Shown here one piece after another: positions 1 to 8,013 of a DNA stretch of 13,443 bases (position 1 is the stretch's first letter; every line of letters starts with the position of its first letter). Below the pieces are notes generated by a model. It was not told where the DNA came from. It saw nothing but the letters and a program-made list of their open reading frames with translations, and did not search any database. The stretch comes from Bordetella parapertussis. GTDB lineage: Bacteria; Pseudomonadota; Gammaproteobacteria; Burkholderiales; Burkholderiaceae_C. The stretch spans positions 1 to 13,443 of the forward strand of contig CAMDXA010000039.1 of the NCBI GenBank assembly GCA_945878065.1, written 5' to 3'. The translations under genes were made by a program, and so were the position numbers.

Positions 1-387
1 CAAAGCGCACACCAAGCAGGTTTGCGCTTGGCCATCGCCACCACCACCTCGCCGGTGAATATCGCGGTCTTGCTGCGCAATGCTATTGGTCCAGATTGGA
101 AATCATTCTTCACGGTGATTGAAGATGCATCCACTGCACCCAACAAAAAACCGCATCCGCAGGTCTACACGCAAACATTGACGCGTTTGGGGCTGACGGG
201 CTCAGACTGCTTGGCGTTTGAAGATTCCTCCAATGGATTGCGCGCAGCACTCAGCGCCGGTCTGCCGGTGATCGTCACACCCAACAGCTTTACCGCGCAC
301 CACGATTTCACGGGGGCACTGCAGATCTTGCCCGATTTGGGCCAAGTCACCGTGGATCAATTGCACCGCTGGCATTCGGCTGTTTAA
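1..387 (+). CDS. cbbY: CbbY-type HAD phosphatase, 3' part (5' end outside window)
   Basis: The reading frame is open from base 1, so only the C-terminal ~128 residues are present; the TTG at 22 is an internal codon, not a start. Three haloacid dehalogenase (HAD) motifs are visible: the motif II threonine in ATTTSPVN, the motif III lysine in KKPHPQVY, and the motif IV acidic residues in FEDSSNGL. The nucleophile Asp and the cap domain lie upstream of the window. In proteobacterial CBB operons CbbY removes phosphate from xylulose-1,5-bisphosphate, a misfire product that inhibits Rubisco; that is family knowledge. Its position 27 bp before cbbF supports CbbY over a generic beta-phosphoglucomutase-like HAD enzyme, which is the alternative from sequence alone. 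Rubisco genes and cbbX would be expected further upstream. Confidence 0.85.
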   Translation, partial: QSAHQAGLRLAIATTTSPVNIAVLLRNAIGPDWKSFFTVIEDASTAPNKKPHPQVYTQTLTRLGLTGSDCLAFEDSSNGLRAALSAGLPVIVTPNSFTAHHDFTGALQILPDLGQVTVDQLHRWHSAV

Positions 388-414
388 TCAGAATAAATAT
401 ACAAAGAGAGACCT

Positions 415-1509
415 ATGCCGCTCAGAAACCGCACCACCCTGACCCAGTATTTGATTGAAGAGCGCCGCCGCTTTCCCGGATCCAGCGGCGACTTCAATTC
501 GTTGATTTTGGATGTGGCATTGGCCTGCAAAGCGATAGCGCGGTCCGTGGCCATGGGTGAACTCGGCGGCATGTACGGCGACCAAGCAGGCGCCGCAGGT
601 GCAGCGGTGAATGTACAAGGTGAAACCCAAAAAAAATTGGATGTGCTGAGCAACGAATTGTTTATTCGCATGAACCAATGGGCCGGCCATTTGGCGGGTA
701 TGGCATCCGAAGAGATGGACCACCCCTACCAAATACCTGCGCAATTTCCGCGCGGCAAATACTTGCTGGTTTTTGACCCCTTGGACGGCTCCTCCAACAT
801 CGATGTGAATGTGTCGGTGGGCAGTATTTTTTCAGTGTTGCGTGCCCCGCAAGATGTGATCGACAGCGGACGCGATGTGACCGAGAAAGATTTTTTGCAA
901 CCGGGCGTGCAACAAGTGGCTGCCGGTTATGCGCTGTACGGACCGACCACTATGCTGGTGCTGACCGTCGGCAACGGCGCTGCGGGATTCACTCTCGAAC
1001 CGAACCTTGGCGAATTCATGTTGACGCATCCGAAATTGCAAGTCCCAGCCGATACGCAGGAATTTGCCATCAACGCCTCCAACAGCCGGTTTTGGGAAGC
1101 GCCGATCACACGTTATGTGGACGAATGCTTGGCTGGCAAATCAGGGGTCAGGGGCAAAGACTTCAATATGCGCTGGATCGCTTCCATGGTGGCAGAGGCG
1201 CACCGTATTTTGATGCGCGGTGGTGTGTTCATGTACCCGCGCGACAACAAAGACCCGAGCAAAGCCGGACGCTTGCGTTTGCTATATGAAGCCAATCCGA
1301 TTGGCATGGTGATGGAGCAGGCCGGCGGGCGCGCCAGCACCGGGCGCGAACCCATGTTGTCGGTCAAGCCCGATGGTTTGCACCAGCGTATCGGTTTGGT
1401 GTTTGGCTCCAAAAACGAAGTCGAGCGCATTGAGCGTTACCACAATGAGCCGACAGAAGCACACAACGACAACCCCCTGTTTTCTGAGCGCAGTTTGTTT
1501 CGCATTTGA
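415..1509 (+). CDS. cbbF: Class I fructose-1,6-bisphosphatase
   Basis: This 364-residue protein hydrolyses fructose-1,6-bisphosphate (and, in CBB bacteria, often sedoheptulose-1,7-bisphosphate) in the cytoplasm, feeding ribulose-5-phosphate regeneration. The class I signature is clear: the metal-site region [11 protein letters not shown] (residues 66-76), SEE (98-100) and [10 protein letters not shown] (121-130). A later [20 protein letters not shown] block and the GGVFMYPRD loop belong to the sugar-phosphate site. The length is slightly above the usual ~330-340, with a short hydrophilic C-terminal tail. The ATG at 415 is preceded by an AAAGAGAG purine run at 403-410. It lies 27 bp from cbbY upstream and from cbbP downstream, consistent with one transcript. 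It may also serve gluconeogenesis if it is the only copy. Confidence 0.96.
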   Translation: MPLRNRTTLTQYLIEERRRFPGSSGDFNSLILDVALACKAIARSVAMGELGGMYGDQAGAAGAAVNVQGETQKKLDVLSNELFIRMNQWAGHLAGMASEEMDHPYQIPAQFPRGKYLLVFDPLDGSSNIDVNVSVGSIFSVLRAPQDVIDSGRDVTEKDFLQPGVQQVAAGYALYGPTTMLVLTVGNGAAGFTLEPNLGEFMLTHPKLQVPADTQEFAINASNSRFWEAPITRYVDECLAGKSGVRGKDFNMRWIASMVAEAHRILMRGGVFMYPRDNKDPSKAGRLRLLYEANPIGMVMEQAGGRASTGREPMLSVKPDGLHQRIGLVFGSKNEVERIERYHNEPTEAHNDNPLFSERSLFRI

Positions 1510-1536
1510 ATTCCCTCCTCGAAAAAAAAGAAGACC

Positions 1537-2409
1537 ATGTCAGTCAAACACCCCATCATCGCCATCACCGGTTCCTCAGGTGCAGGCACCACATCAGTCA
1601 CGCGCACCTTTGAAAACATTTTCCGCAGAGAAAAAGTCACTGCTGCCATCATCGAAGGCGACAGCTTTCACCGCTACGACCGTTTAGAAATGCGCAAAAG
1701 AGCGGCCGAAGCAGAAAAGCAGGGCGATAAAAATTTCAGCCATTTCGGCCCGACCACCAATTTGTTTTCTGAACTTGAAACCTTGTTCCGCACCTATGGC
1801 GAAACCGGCACAGGCAAGCGCCGTTTGTATTTGCATGACCATGAGGAAGCTGCACCTTACAAACAAGAGCCGGGGACCTTCACGCCTTGGGAAGACGTAC
1901 CTGCCGGCACCGATCTGCTGTTTTACGAAGGCTTGCACGGTGGGGTGGTCACGCCTGAAGCCAATATCGCCAAACATCCCGATTTGTTGATTGGCGTGGT
2001 GCCCGTCATCAACCTCGAGTGGATTCAAAAACTCTGGCGCGACAAATCCAAGCGCGGTTATTCCACCGAAGCCGTCACCGACACCATCTTGCGCCGTATG
2101 CCCGATTACGTGAATTACATCTGCCCGCAATTCGCGCACACGCACGTGAACTTTCAGCGCGTGCCTTGTGTGGACACTTCCAATCCTTTTATTGCGCGTG
2201 AAATTCCGGCGCCGGATGAAAGCATGGTGGTCATTCGATTTGCCAATCCCAAAGGCATCGATTTCCCGTATTTGCTCAACATGATTCCAGACTCCTTCAT
2301 GTCACGCGCCAACACCGTGGTGGTGCCGGGCGGCAAGATGGAACTGGCGATGCAACTGATCTTCACGCCTTTTGTATGGCGCATGATGGAACGCAAGAAA
2401 AAGGCCTGA
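1537..2409 (+). CDS. cbbP: Phosphoribulokinase, proteobacterial class I type
   Basis: The 290-residue enzyme phosphorylates ribulose-5-phosphate with ATP to make the Rubisco substrate ribulose-1,5-bisphosphate. It is the most diagnostic CBB gene in the window. The P-loop GSSGAGTT spans residues 12-19; as usual in this family the canonical Walker lysine is replaced by Thr. D42 and R49 in GDSFHRYDR, E131 in FYEGLHGG, and R168/D169 in KLWRDK fall at the same numbers as the functional residues I recall for the Rhodobacter sphaeroides enzyme. Length and sequence fit the octameric class regulated by NADH (activator) and AMP (inhibitor), rather than the larger plant/cyanobacterial thioredoxin-regulated class. 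The ATG at 1537 follows an A-rich AAGAAG stretch; no better start is seen. Confidence 0.97.
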   Translation: MSVKHPIIAITGSSGAGTTSVTRTFENIFRREKVTAAIIEGDSFHRYDRLEMRKRAAEAEKQGDKNFSHFGPTTNLFSELETLFRTYGETGTGKRRLYLHDHEEAAPYKQEPGTFTPWEDVPAGTDLLFYEGLHGGVVTPEANIAKHPDLLIGVVPVINLEWIQKLWRDKSKRGYSTEAVTDTILRRMPDYVNYICPQFAHTHVNFQRVPCVDTSNPFIAREIPAPDESMVVIRFANPKGIDFPYLLNMIPDSFMSRANTVVVPGGKMELAMQLIFTPFVWRMMERKKKA

Positions 2410-2448
2410 GGCCTGTTCTTTTTTAATCAATTATTTGGAGATTTCAAT

Positions 2449-3486
2449 ATGGCTCTCGTTTCACTGCGCCAGGTACTGGACCACGCTGCCGAACACGGCT
2501 ACGGCATACCTGCTTTCAACGTCAACAACTTAGAGCAGGTGCAAGCCATCATGGAGGCCGCACAAGAAACACACAGCCCGGTGATTTTGCAAGCGTCTGC
2601 GGGTGCACGCAAATACGCCGGTGAAGCGTATTTGCGCCACTTGGTGTTGGCTGCTATCGAGTCCCATCCCGACATTCCTGTGGTGATGCACCAAGACCAT
2701 GGCGTGTCGCCGGCGGTTTGCCAGCAGTCCATACGCTCGGGCTTTTCCAGCGTGATGATGGACGGCTCCTTGATGCAAGACGGCAAGACACCGGCCAGCT
2801 ACGACTACAACGTCGATGTCACCCGCCGTGTCTGCGAAATGGCGCATGCGGTCGGCGTGTCGGTCGAAGGCGAACTCGGTTGTTTGGGTTCATTGGAAAC
2901 CGGTGAAGCCGGTGAAGAAGACGGCATTGGCGCGGTCGGCAAACTGACCCATGACATGTTGCTCACCGACCCGGTGCAGGCCAAAGATTTTGTCGAGCGC
3001 ACCGGCGTGGACGCCTTGGCCATTGCCATCGGCACCAGCCACGGCGCTTACAAATTCACCCGCAAACCCACGGGCGACATTCTGGCCATGGACCAGATTG
3101 TGGCTATCCATAAATCAGTGCCCAACACACATTTGGTGATGCACGGTTCTTCCAGCGTGCCGCAAGAATGGCTGGCTATCATCCGTGAATTCGGCGGCGA
3201 CATCAAAGAAACCTATGGCGTGCCAGTCGAAGAAATTCAGCGAGGTATTCGCTCGGGCGTGCGCAAGGTCAACATTGATACCGACATCCGTTTGGCCATG
3301 ACCGGCGCTATGCGCCAAGCGTTTGCACAAGACAAAAGCGAATTCGATCCACGCAAAGCTTTGATCGCCGCACGTAAAGCCGCGCGCGGTATTTGCAAAG
3401 CGCGCTTTGAAGCGTTTGGCTGTGCCGGGCATGCCAACGGCATCAAACCCATTCCGCTAGACGCCATGGTCAGCCGTTACCAGTGA
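2449..3486 (+). CDS. cbbA: Class II (metal-dependent) fructose-bisphosphate aldolase, CbbA type
   Basis: This 345-residue aldolase condenses glyceraldehyde-3-phosphate or erythrose-4-phosphate with dihydroxyacetone phosphate, giving fructose- or sedoheptulose-bisphosphate in the CBB cycle. Visible class II features are HQDHG (81-85; catalytic Asp and Zn-ligand His), EGELG (140-144), the GTSHG phosphate/metal loop (195-199), HGSS (232-235; Zn ligand His and substrate contact) and NIDTD (275-279). The length is typical of the CbbA/Fda subgroup (~345). GGAG at 2437-2440 sets the ATG at 2449. The gaps are 39 bp to cbbP and 40 bp to glyA. It directly follows cbbP, whereas in some relatives other cbb genes lie between the two. 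Confidence 0.96.
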   Translation: MALVSLRQVLDHAAEHGYGIPAFNVNNLEQVQAIMEAAQETHSPVILQASAGARKYAGEAYLRHLVLAAIESHPDIPVVMHQDHGVSPAVCQQSIRSGFSSVMMDGSLMQDGKTPASYDYNVDVTRRVCEMAHAVGVSVEGELGCLGSLETGEAGEEDGIGAVGKLTHDMLLTDPVQAKDFVERTGVDALAIAIGTSHGAYKFTRKPTGDILAMDQIVAIHKSVPNTHLVMHGSSSVPQEWLAIIREFGGDIKETYGVPVEEIQRGIRSGVRKVNIDTDIRLAMTGAMRQAFAQDKSEFDPRKALIAARKAARGICKARFEAFGCAGHANGIKPIPLDAMVSRYQ

Positions 3487-3526
3487 CAGCGCTTTTTTAC
3501 TTTTTCATAACTATTATTCAAAGACC

Positions 3527-4822
3527 ATGTTAAAAACCACCACCCAAGCCTTGATGGCATTTCCTGACCAGTCCGATGTGTCTTTGTCCGACCCCGAATT
3601 GTGGTCTGCTGTGCTGCAAGAGGCGCAACGGCAAGAGCAACACATCGAATTGATCGCTTCCGAAAACTACACCAGTCCGGCCGTCATGCGCATGCAGGGC
3701 TCGGTCCTGACCAACAAATACGCTGAAGGCTATCCGGGTAAGCGCTATTACGGTGGTTGTGAATTTGTCGACATCGTTGAACAACTGTGCATTGACCGTC
3801 TGAAAGAGCTTTACGGCGCGAACTTCGTCAACGTGCAGGCCAATTCAGGCTCGCAAGCCAACCAGGCCGTGTTCTTGGCCTTGCTGCAACCCGGCGACAC
3901 CATCATGGGCATGAGCTTGGCCGAAGGTGGCCATTTGACGCATGGCATGCACTTGAACATGAGTGGCAAATGGTTCAATGTGGTCAGCTATGGCTTGAAC
4001 GCTGCCGAAGAAATCGATTACGACGCCATGGAGCGCATGGCACACACCCACAAGCCCAAACTCATCATTGCGGGTGCGTCTGCGTATGCACTGAAGATTG
4101 ATTGGGAAAAATTTGCGCAAGTGGCCAAAAGCATCGGTGCCTATCTGCTGGTAGACATGGCGCATTATTCCGGCTTGATCGCTGGCGGCGCCTATCCCAA
4201 TCCCGTGCCTTATGCCGATGTGGTGACATCTACCACCCACAAAAGTTTGCGCGGCCCGCGCGGCGGCATCATCTTGACGAACAGCGAAGAGATGTCGAAA
4301 AAAATCAACAGCGCCGTCTTCCCCGGCATGCAGGGCGGCCCTTTGATGCATGTCATCGCTGGCAAAGCCACCGCCTTTCATGAGGCACTGCAACCCGCGT
4401 TCAAAAGTTACCAACAACAGGTATTGTTGAATGCCGACACCTTGGCCAACACTTTGGTCGAGCGTGGCTTTCGCATTGTCAGTGGCCGCACCGAAAGCCA
4501 CGTCATGTTGGTGGACCTGCGGGCCAAAGGCATCACGGGTAAAGCTGCTGAGCTGGCTTTGGGCCAAGCCCACATTACCTGCAACAAAAACGGTATTCCC
4601 AATGACCCGGAAAAACCCATGGTCACCAGCGGCATTCGTTTGGGCACACCTGCCATGACCACCCGTGGCTTTGGCCAGGTACAAGCACGCATGACCGCGC
4701 ATTTGATTGCAGATGTGCTTGAGGCGCCCGAAGACAGCGCCCACATCGCCAAGGTGCGTGCCAAAGTGGCTGATTTGGTGGCGCCGTTTCCTGTGTATGG
4801 CAAGACCGTTTTGCATCCTTGA
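3527..4822 (+). CDS. glyA: Serine hydroxymethyltransferase
   Basis: This PLP enzyme of 431 residues interconverts glycine plus 5,10-methylene-tetrahydrofolate with serine. The PLP-binding lysine is K239 in [15 protein letters not shown]. Other family hallmarks are [10 protein letters not shown] (41-50), [15 protein letters not shown] (63-77), the pyridine-ring Asp D210 in [14 protein letters not shown], and [10 protein letters not shown] (106-115). The N-terminus is a few residues longer than E. coli GlyA; an internal ATG at 3554 (residue 10) is a possible alternative start, and neither has a strong Shine-Dalgarno. Placed between cbbA and sgaA, it likely supplies serine made from two glycines to the next enzyme, besides its usual C1 role. 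A second, housekeeping glyA elsewhere in the genome would support a dedicated role for this copy. Confidence 0.96.
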   Translation: MLKTTTQALMAFPDQSDVSLSDPELWSAVLQEAQRQEQHIELIASENYTSPAVMRMQGSVLTNKYAEGYPGKRYYGGCEFVDIVEQLCIDRLKELYGANFVNVQANSGSQANQAVFLALLQPGDTIMGMSLAEGGHLTHGMHLNMSGKWFNVVSYGLNAAEEIDYDAMERMAHTHKPKLIIAGASAYALKIDWEKFAQVAKSIGAYLLVDMAHYSGLIAGGAYPNPVPYADVVTSTTHKSLRGPRGGIILTNSEEMSKKINSAVFPGMQGGPLMHVIAGKATAFHEALQPAFKSYQQQVLLNADTLANTLVERGFRIVSGRTESHVMLVDLRAKGITGKAAELALGQAHITCNKNGIPNDPEKPMVTSGIRLGTPAMTTRGFGQVQARMTAHLIADVLEAPEDSAHIAKVRAKVADLVAPFPVYGKTVLHP

Positions 4823-4896
4823 TGCACGTTTAGCGAAGAAGTTGTTTTGTAGTTCACGCAAATCCGAAGCTGTTTATTTATTCAAAGGGAGTTCAT

Positions 4897-6150
4897 ATGG
4901 CTGGTCGTAATTTCTTGTTTGTTCCCGGTCCCACCAACGTGCCAGAGCGCATCCAACGCGCCATGATGGTGTCGATGGAAGACCATCGCTCACCCAATTT
5001 CCCTCACCTGACCCACACCATCATGGCCGGTTTGAAGGATATTTTCCGCAGTAAAAATGGCACGCCTTTTATTTTCCCCTCGTCTGGCACGGGGTGCTGG
5101 GAAGCGGCACTTACCAACACACTGTCGCCCGGCGACAAAGTCTTGGCGGCACGATTTGGCCAATTCAGCCATTTGTGGATTGACATGTGCCAACGCCTCG
5201 GACTGGATGTGCACATCGTCGAATGCGAATGGGGCACGGGCGTACCGCTGCAGCAGTTCGCAGACATTTTGAAAAACGATACCCAGCACAGCTTCAAAGC
5301 CGTGCTGGCCTGTCAGAACGAAACTGCCACCGGCGTGGCCTCTGACATTGCAGGTGTGCGCGAAGCCTTGGACGATGCATCGCACCCCGCATTGTTGTTT
5401 GTCGATTGCGTGTCTTCGTTGGGCTCTATCGATTTCCGTTTTGACGAGTGGGGCGTTGACATGGCGGTCAGTGGCTCGCAAAAAGGCCTGATGTTGCCTG
5501 CCGGTCTGGGTATTTTGTGTGCCAGCACGAAGGCACTCGACATGCACAAAACCGCCACACTCAGACGTGCGTATTTCGATTTGCAAGACATGTTGCAAAG
5601 CAATGCAACGGGCTACTTTCCCTACACACCGGCATTGCCCTTGATGTACGGCCTGATTGAATCCATGAAAATGATTCAAGAAGAAGGCTTGGACAATGTG
5701 TTTGCACGCCATCACTATTTGGCCGAAGGTGTACGCGCGGCAGTGACACAAGGCTGGCAACTCAAGTTGTGTGCGGCTGAAGCCAAGTGGTATTCAGACA
5801 CGGTCACCGCCGTGATGTTGCCGCAAGGTATTGCAGGCACGGACGTGATTGCCCGCGCCTACCGTCGCTACAACCTCTCATTGGGTGGCGGTTTGTCAAA
5901 AGTGGCGGGTAAACTGTTTCGCATTGGCCACTTGGGCGACATGAACGAAGTGCATTTGATGGCTGCCATCAGCGGCGCTGAAATGGCCATGCTAGATTGC
6001 GGCGTGACGGTACAGCCCGGCAGCGGCGCTGCTGCAGCTGGCAATTACTGGCGCCAGCACGCTGCGCCCTCTGGCTTGGGTGCTCCTGTGATCAGCAAGG
6101 ATGAACATGCAAAAAATCGTATTTCTGGACAGGCAATCGTTAAGGGCTGA
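4897..6150 (+). CDS. sgaA: Serine-glyoxylate aminotransferase (class V PLP)
   Basis: The 417-residue protein is predicted to transfer the amino group of serine to glyoxylate, giving hydroxypyruvate and glycine. It begins with the family's FLFVPGPTNVPERI motif (residues 6-19). It has PSSGTGCWEAALTN (61-74), the PLP-ring Asp D170 in FVDCVSSLG, and the Schiff-base lysine K196 in VSGSQKGLMLP. GGGLSKVAGKLFRIGHLGD near the C-terminus includes the substrate-carboxylate arginine. AAGGGAG at 4885-4891 gives a good ribosome site for the ATG at 4897. The C-terminal ~20 residues run past the usual GSGAAAA ending and overlap hprA. It is close to alanine-glyoxylate and aspartate-glyoxylate aminotransferases, so substrate preference is inferred mainly from its glyA and hprA neighbours. 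Confidence 0.93.
   Translation: MAGRNFLFVPGPTNVPERIQRAMMVSMEDHRSPNFPHLTHTIMAGLKDIFRSKNGTPFIFPSSGTGCWEAALTNTLSPGDKVLAARFGQFSHLWIDMCQRLGLDVHIVECEWGTGVPLQQFADILKNDTQHSFKAVLACQNETATGVASDIAGVREALDDASHPALLFVDCVSSLGSIDFRFDEWGVDMAVSGSQKGLMLPAGLGILCASTKALDMHKTATLRRAYFDLQDMLQSNATGYFPYTPALPLMYGLIESMKMIQEEGLDNVFARHHYLAEGVRAAVTQGWQLKLCAAEAKWYSDTVTAVMLPQGIAGTDVIARAYRRYNLSLGGGLSKVAGKLFRIGHLGDMNEVHLMAAISGAEMAMLDCGVTVQPGSGAAAAGNYWRQHAAPSGLGAPVISKDEHAKNRISGQAIVKG
6097..6101 (+). promoter_or_regulatory. Shine-Dalgarno deciding the hprA start
   Basis: AAGGA lies inside the 3' end of sgaA. It sits 5 nt before the ATG at 6107 but overlaps the in-frame ATG at 6101, so the downstream ATG is favoured. The arrangement implies translational coupling of hprA to sgaA. 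Confidence 0.6.
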
Positions 6151-7054
6151 GCTGCGGGCGCCGTCGTTCGCGCACGAATGGACAGAGCATGTGCAAACCC
6201 GACCCGATCAAGTGGTCGAGCGTTTGCAGCATGCGACGGTTGCCATCAGCAACAAAGTGCCGATTCGCCGCGACACGCTGGCCCAGTTACCAAACCTCAA
6301 GTTGATCGCCATGGCCGCCACCGGCTATGACGTGATCGACATAGACGCCTGCCGCGAGCATGGTGTGGCCGTCGCCAATATCCGCAACTATGCGGTGCAT
6401 ACCGTGCCCGAACATGCGTTCGCATTGATATTTGCGCTGCGTCGCAATTTGATGGCGTACCGTGACGACGTATTGAACGGCCGCTGGCAAACCGAAGAGC
6501 AGTTTTGTTTCTTCGATTACCCGATCCAAGATTTGCATGGCAGCACGCTGGGCATTTTTGGCGAGGGTGTGCTGGGCCAAGCCACTGCCAACATTGCGCG
6601 TGCCTTGGGAATGAAAGTGCTGTTTGCCGACCATGCGCCGCCCAAAGCGGCTGGCGTGGATTTTGTGTCGCCCGAGCAAGTGTTTGCCGAGTCCGACATC
6701 ATCAGTTTGCACTGTCCGCTGACCCCTGCCTCTCGGCATTTCATTGGCATGCCGCAATTGCAGCAAATGAAGCGCAGCGCCTTGCTGATTAACACCTCGC
6801 GCGGCGGTTTGGTGGATGAACAAGCACTGAAAACAGCGCTTGAAACCGGCGTGATCGCCGGTGCCGGTTTTGATGTGTTGACGCAAGAGCCGCCGAAAAA
6901 CGGCAATCCCTTGCTCGAGATCAAAACAACGAATTTCATTCTCACGCCTCATGTGGCTTGGGCTTCGCAACAGGCCATGCAGTTTTTGGCGAACCAGTTG
7001 ATAGACAATATCGAAGCGTTTGTAGCCCACAAACCGCAACATTTGGTGACTTGA
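6107..7054 (+). CDS. hprA: Hydroxypyruvate reductase / glycerate dehydrogenase
   Basis: A D-2-hydroxyacid dehydrogenase of 315 residues predicted to reduce hydroxypyruvate (or glyoxylate) to D-glycerate with NAD(P)H. The Rossmann motif GEGVLG is at residues 152-157, and D175 at the end of the second strand suggests NADH preference. The catalytic triad is seen as R232 in NTSRGGLVDE, E261 in TQEPP and H282 in TPHVAWAS. The N-terminal KIVFLDRQSL and the later QFCFFDYPIQDL-GSTLGI segment resemble HprA of serine-cycle methylotrophs more than general ghrA/ghrB reductases, as judged by recall. An in-frame ATG at 6101 would add two residues. It overlaps sgaA by 44 bp and is the last gene of the cluster, facing rsmI. 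Confidence 0.92.
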   Translation: MQKIVFLDRQSLRAELRAPSFAHEWTEHVQTRPDQVVERLQHATVAISNKVPIRRDTLAQLPNLKLIAMAATGYDVIDIDACREHGVAVANIRNYAVHTVPEHAFALIFALRRNLMAYRDDVLNGRWQTEEQFCFFDYPIQDLHGSTLGIFGEGVLGQATANIARALGMKVLFADHAPPKAAGVDFVSPEQVFAESDIISLHCPLTPASRHFIGMPQLQQMKRSALLINTSRGGLVDEQALKTALETGVIAGAGFDVLTQEPPKNGNPLLEIKTTNFILTPHVAWASQQAMQFLANQLIDNIEAFVAHKPQHLVT

Positions 7055-7064
7055 CCACGGGATC

Positions 7065-7083
7065 GGCACGCATTGCGCGTGCC
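7065..7083. terminator. Possible weak bidirectional hairpin between hprA and rsmI
   Basis: A perfect 7-bp inverted repeat GGCACGC / GCGTGCC with a 5-nt loop lies between the convergent stop codons of hprA and rsmI. No T-run follows on either strand, so it is not a classical intrinsic terminator. It could protect 3' ends or act weakly in both directions. Confidence 0.35.
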
Positions 7084-7098
7084 CACCTAGTGCGAAGA

Positions 7099-8013
7099 TT
7101 ATTCGCCGTCCTTGTCAGCTTGTTTTTGCAAGGCCAAGGCATACAAAACATTGCGCGGCGCACCGCTGATGTCCGCAGCCAGTTTCACCGCAGTTTTCAC
7201 TGGCAATTCAGACAAAAGCAAATCTAATATCCGCTCGGCATGCAACAACCGATCGGGCTGTGGCGGCAAGGCATGCAGCACCAACGCAAATTCTCCTTTG
7301 CTGCGTTGCGCGTCGGCTTGCAACCATGTGTGAAATGATTGCGCCGGCAGGCTTGTAATTTCCTCAAACTGCTTGGTCAATTCACGCCCGACGGTTAACA
7401 AGCGGTCAGTGCACACCGCCAAATCTTTGGCCAGCGCTTCGATACGGTGGGGGGCTTCTAAAAACACCTGCGCCCTTGGTTCTGCCGCCATGGTTTGCAA
7501 ACGGTGTTGGCGCTCCGTAGCTTTGCTGGGCAAAAAACCCATGAACACAAAACCGTCTTCGCCTGTGCAACCGCTCACGCTCATCAAGCTGGTGACGCTG
7601 CTGGCGCCCGGCAACGGCATGGTGCGAAATCCAGCTTGTCTGACCAGCGCCACCAAACGCGCTCCGGGGTCGCTCACGCCAGGTGTGCCTGCGTCACTTA
7701 AATAGACCACCCGTTTGCCTTGTTGCAAATGCACAATCACTTGCTCGGCTGCCGAGGCTTCATTGTGCTGATGCACTGCCAGCCACAGGCTGCCGGTTTT
7801 GTCCACGCCGTATTGGCGCAGCAGCATTTGGCTGTGGCGGGTGTCTTCGCAGGCGAGCACGTCCGCCAATTGCAGCAGGTACAAGCTGCGCAAGCTGATG
7901 TCGGCCAAGTTGCCAATCGGCGTGGCGATCACATACAAACAAGCCCCCGGGTGTTCTTGGCCTTCACAGGCGGCAAGCGCCGCCGGGAGCGCAGCTTCAA
8001 AGCGATGATTCAA
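7099..8013 (-). CDS. rsmI: 16S rRNA (cytidine-1402-2'-O)-methyltransferase RsmI
   Basis: RsmI methylates the ribose of C1402 in the decoding centre of 16S rRNA, using S-adenosylmethionine. The tetrapyrrole-methylase fold motifs are clear: LYVIATPIGNLADIS (residues 26-40), ACEDTRHS (54-61), the YLSDAGTPGVSDPG loop (about 104-117) and PLPGASS; then GFLPSKA, FLEAPHR and GRELTKQFEE; KGEFALVL near the end. The frame stays open to 8403, but that part is antisense to yraN and unlike RsmI. I place the start at the TTG at 8013, six bases after AAAGG at 8020-8024, giving 304 residues against 286 in E. coli. A TTG at 8019 is possible but lacks spacing to any ribosome site. No ATG lies between the ribosome site and the first motif. 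It is divergent from yraN. Confidence 0.94.
   Translation of the reverse strand: MNHRFEAALPAALAACEGQEHPGACLYVIATPIGNLADISLRSLYLLQLADVLACEDTRHSQMLLRQYGVDKTGSLWLAVHQHNEASAAEQVIVHLQQGKRVVYLSDAGTPGVSDPGARLVALVRQAGFRTMPLPGASSVTSLMSVSGCTGEDGFVFMGFLPSKATERQHRLQTMAAEPRAQVFLEAPHRIEALAKDLAVCTDRLLTVGRELTKQFEEITSLPAQSFHTWLQADAQRSKGEFALVLHALPPQPDRLLHAERILDLLLSELPVKTAVKLAADISGAPRNVLYALALQKQADKDGE

Noticed and set aside
3487..3526. T-rich gap between cbbA and glyA as a possible terminator
   Set aside because: There are T-runs but no adequate GC-rich stem before them, and the genes are closely spaced and functionally linked.
4812..4826. Small hairpin TGCATC-CTT-GATGCA over the glyA stop codon
   Set aside because: Only 6-bp arms and no T-run, so it is not a convincing terminator between glyA and sgaA.
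3845..4861. 338-codon open frame on the minus strand opposite glyA
   Set aside because: It is antisense to a clearly recognised, fully conserved glyA; its translation (rich in H, Q, G, C) has no recognisable motif and fits codon-bias shadowing.
4990..5760. 256-codon open frame on the minus strand opposite sgaA
   Set aside because: Same reason: composition is that of a shadow frame and the plus-strand gene carries all class V aminotransferase motifs.
6287..7069. 260-codon open frame on the minus strand opposite hprA
   Set aside because: No recognisable domain; the plus-strand dehydrogenase has an intact catalytic triad.
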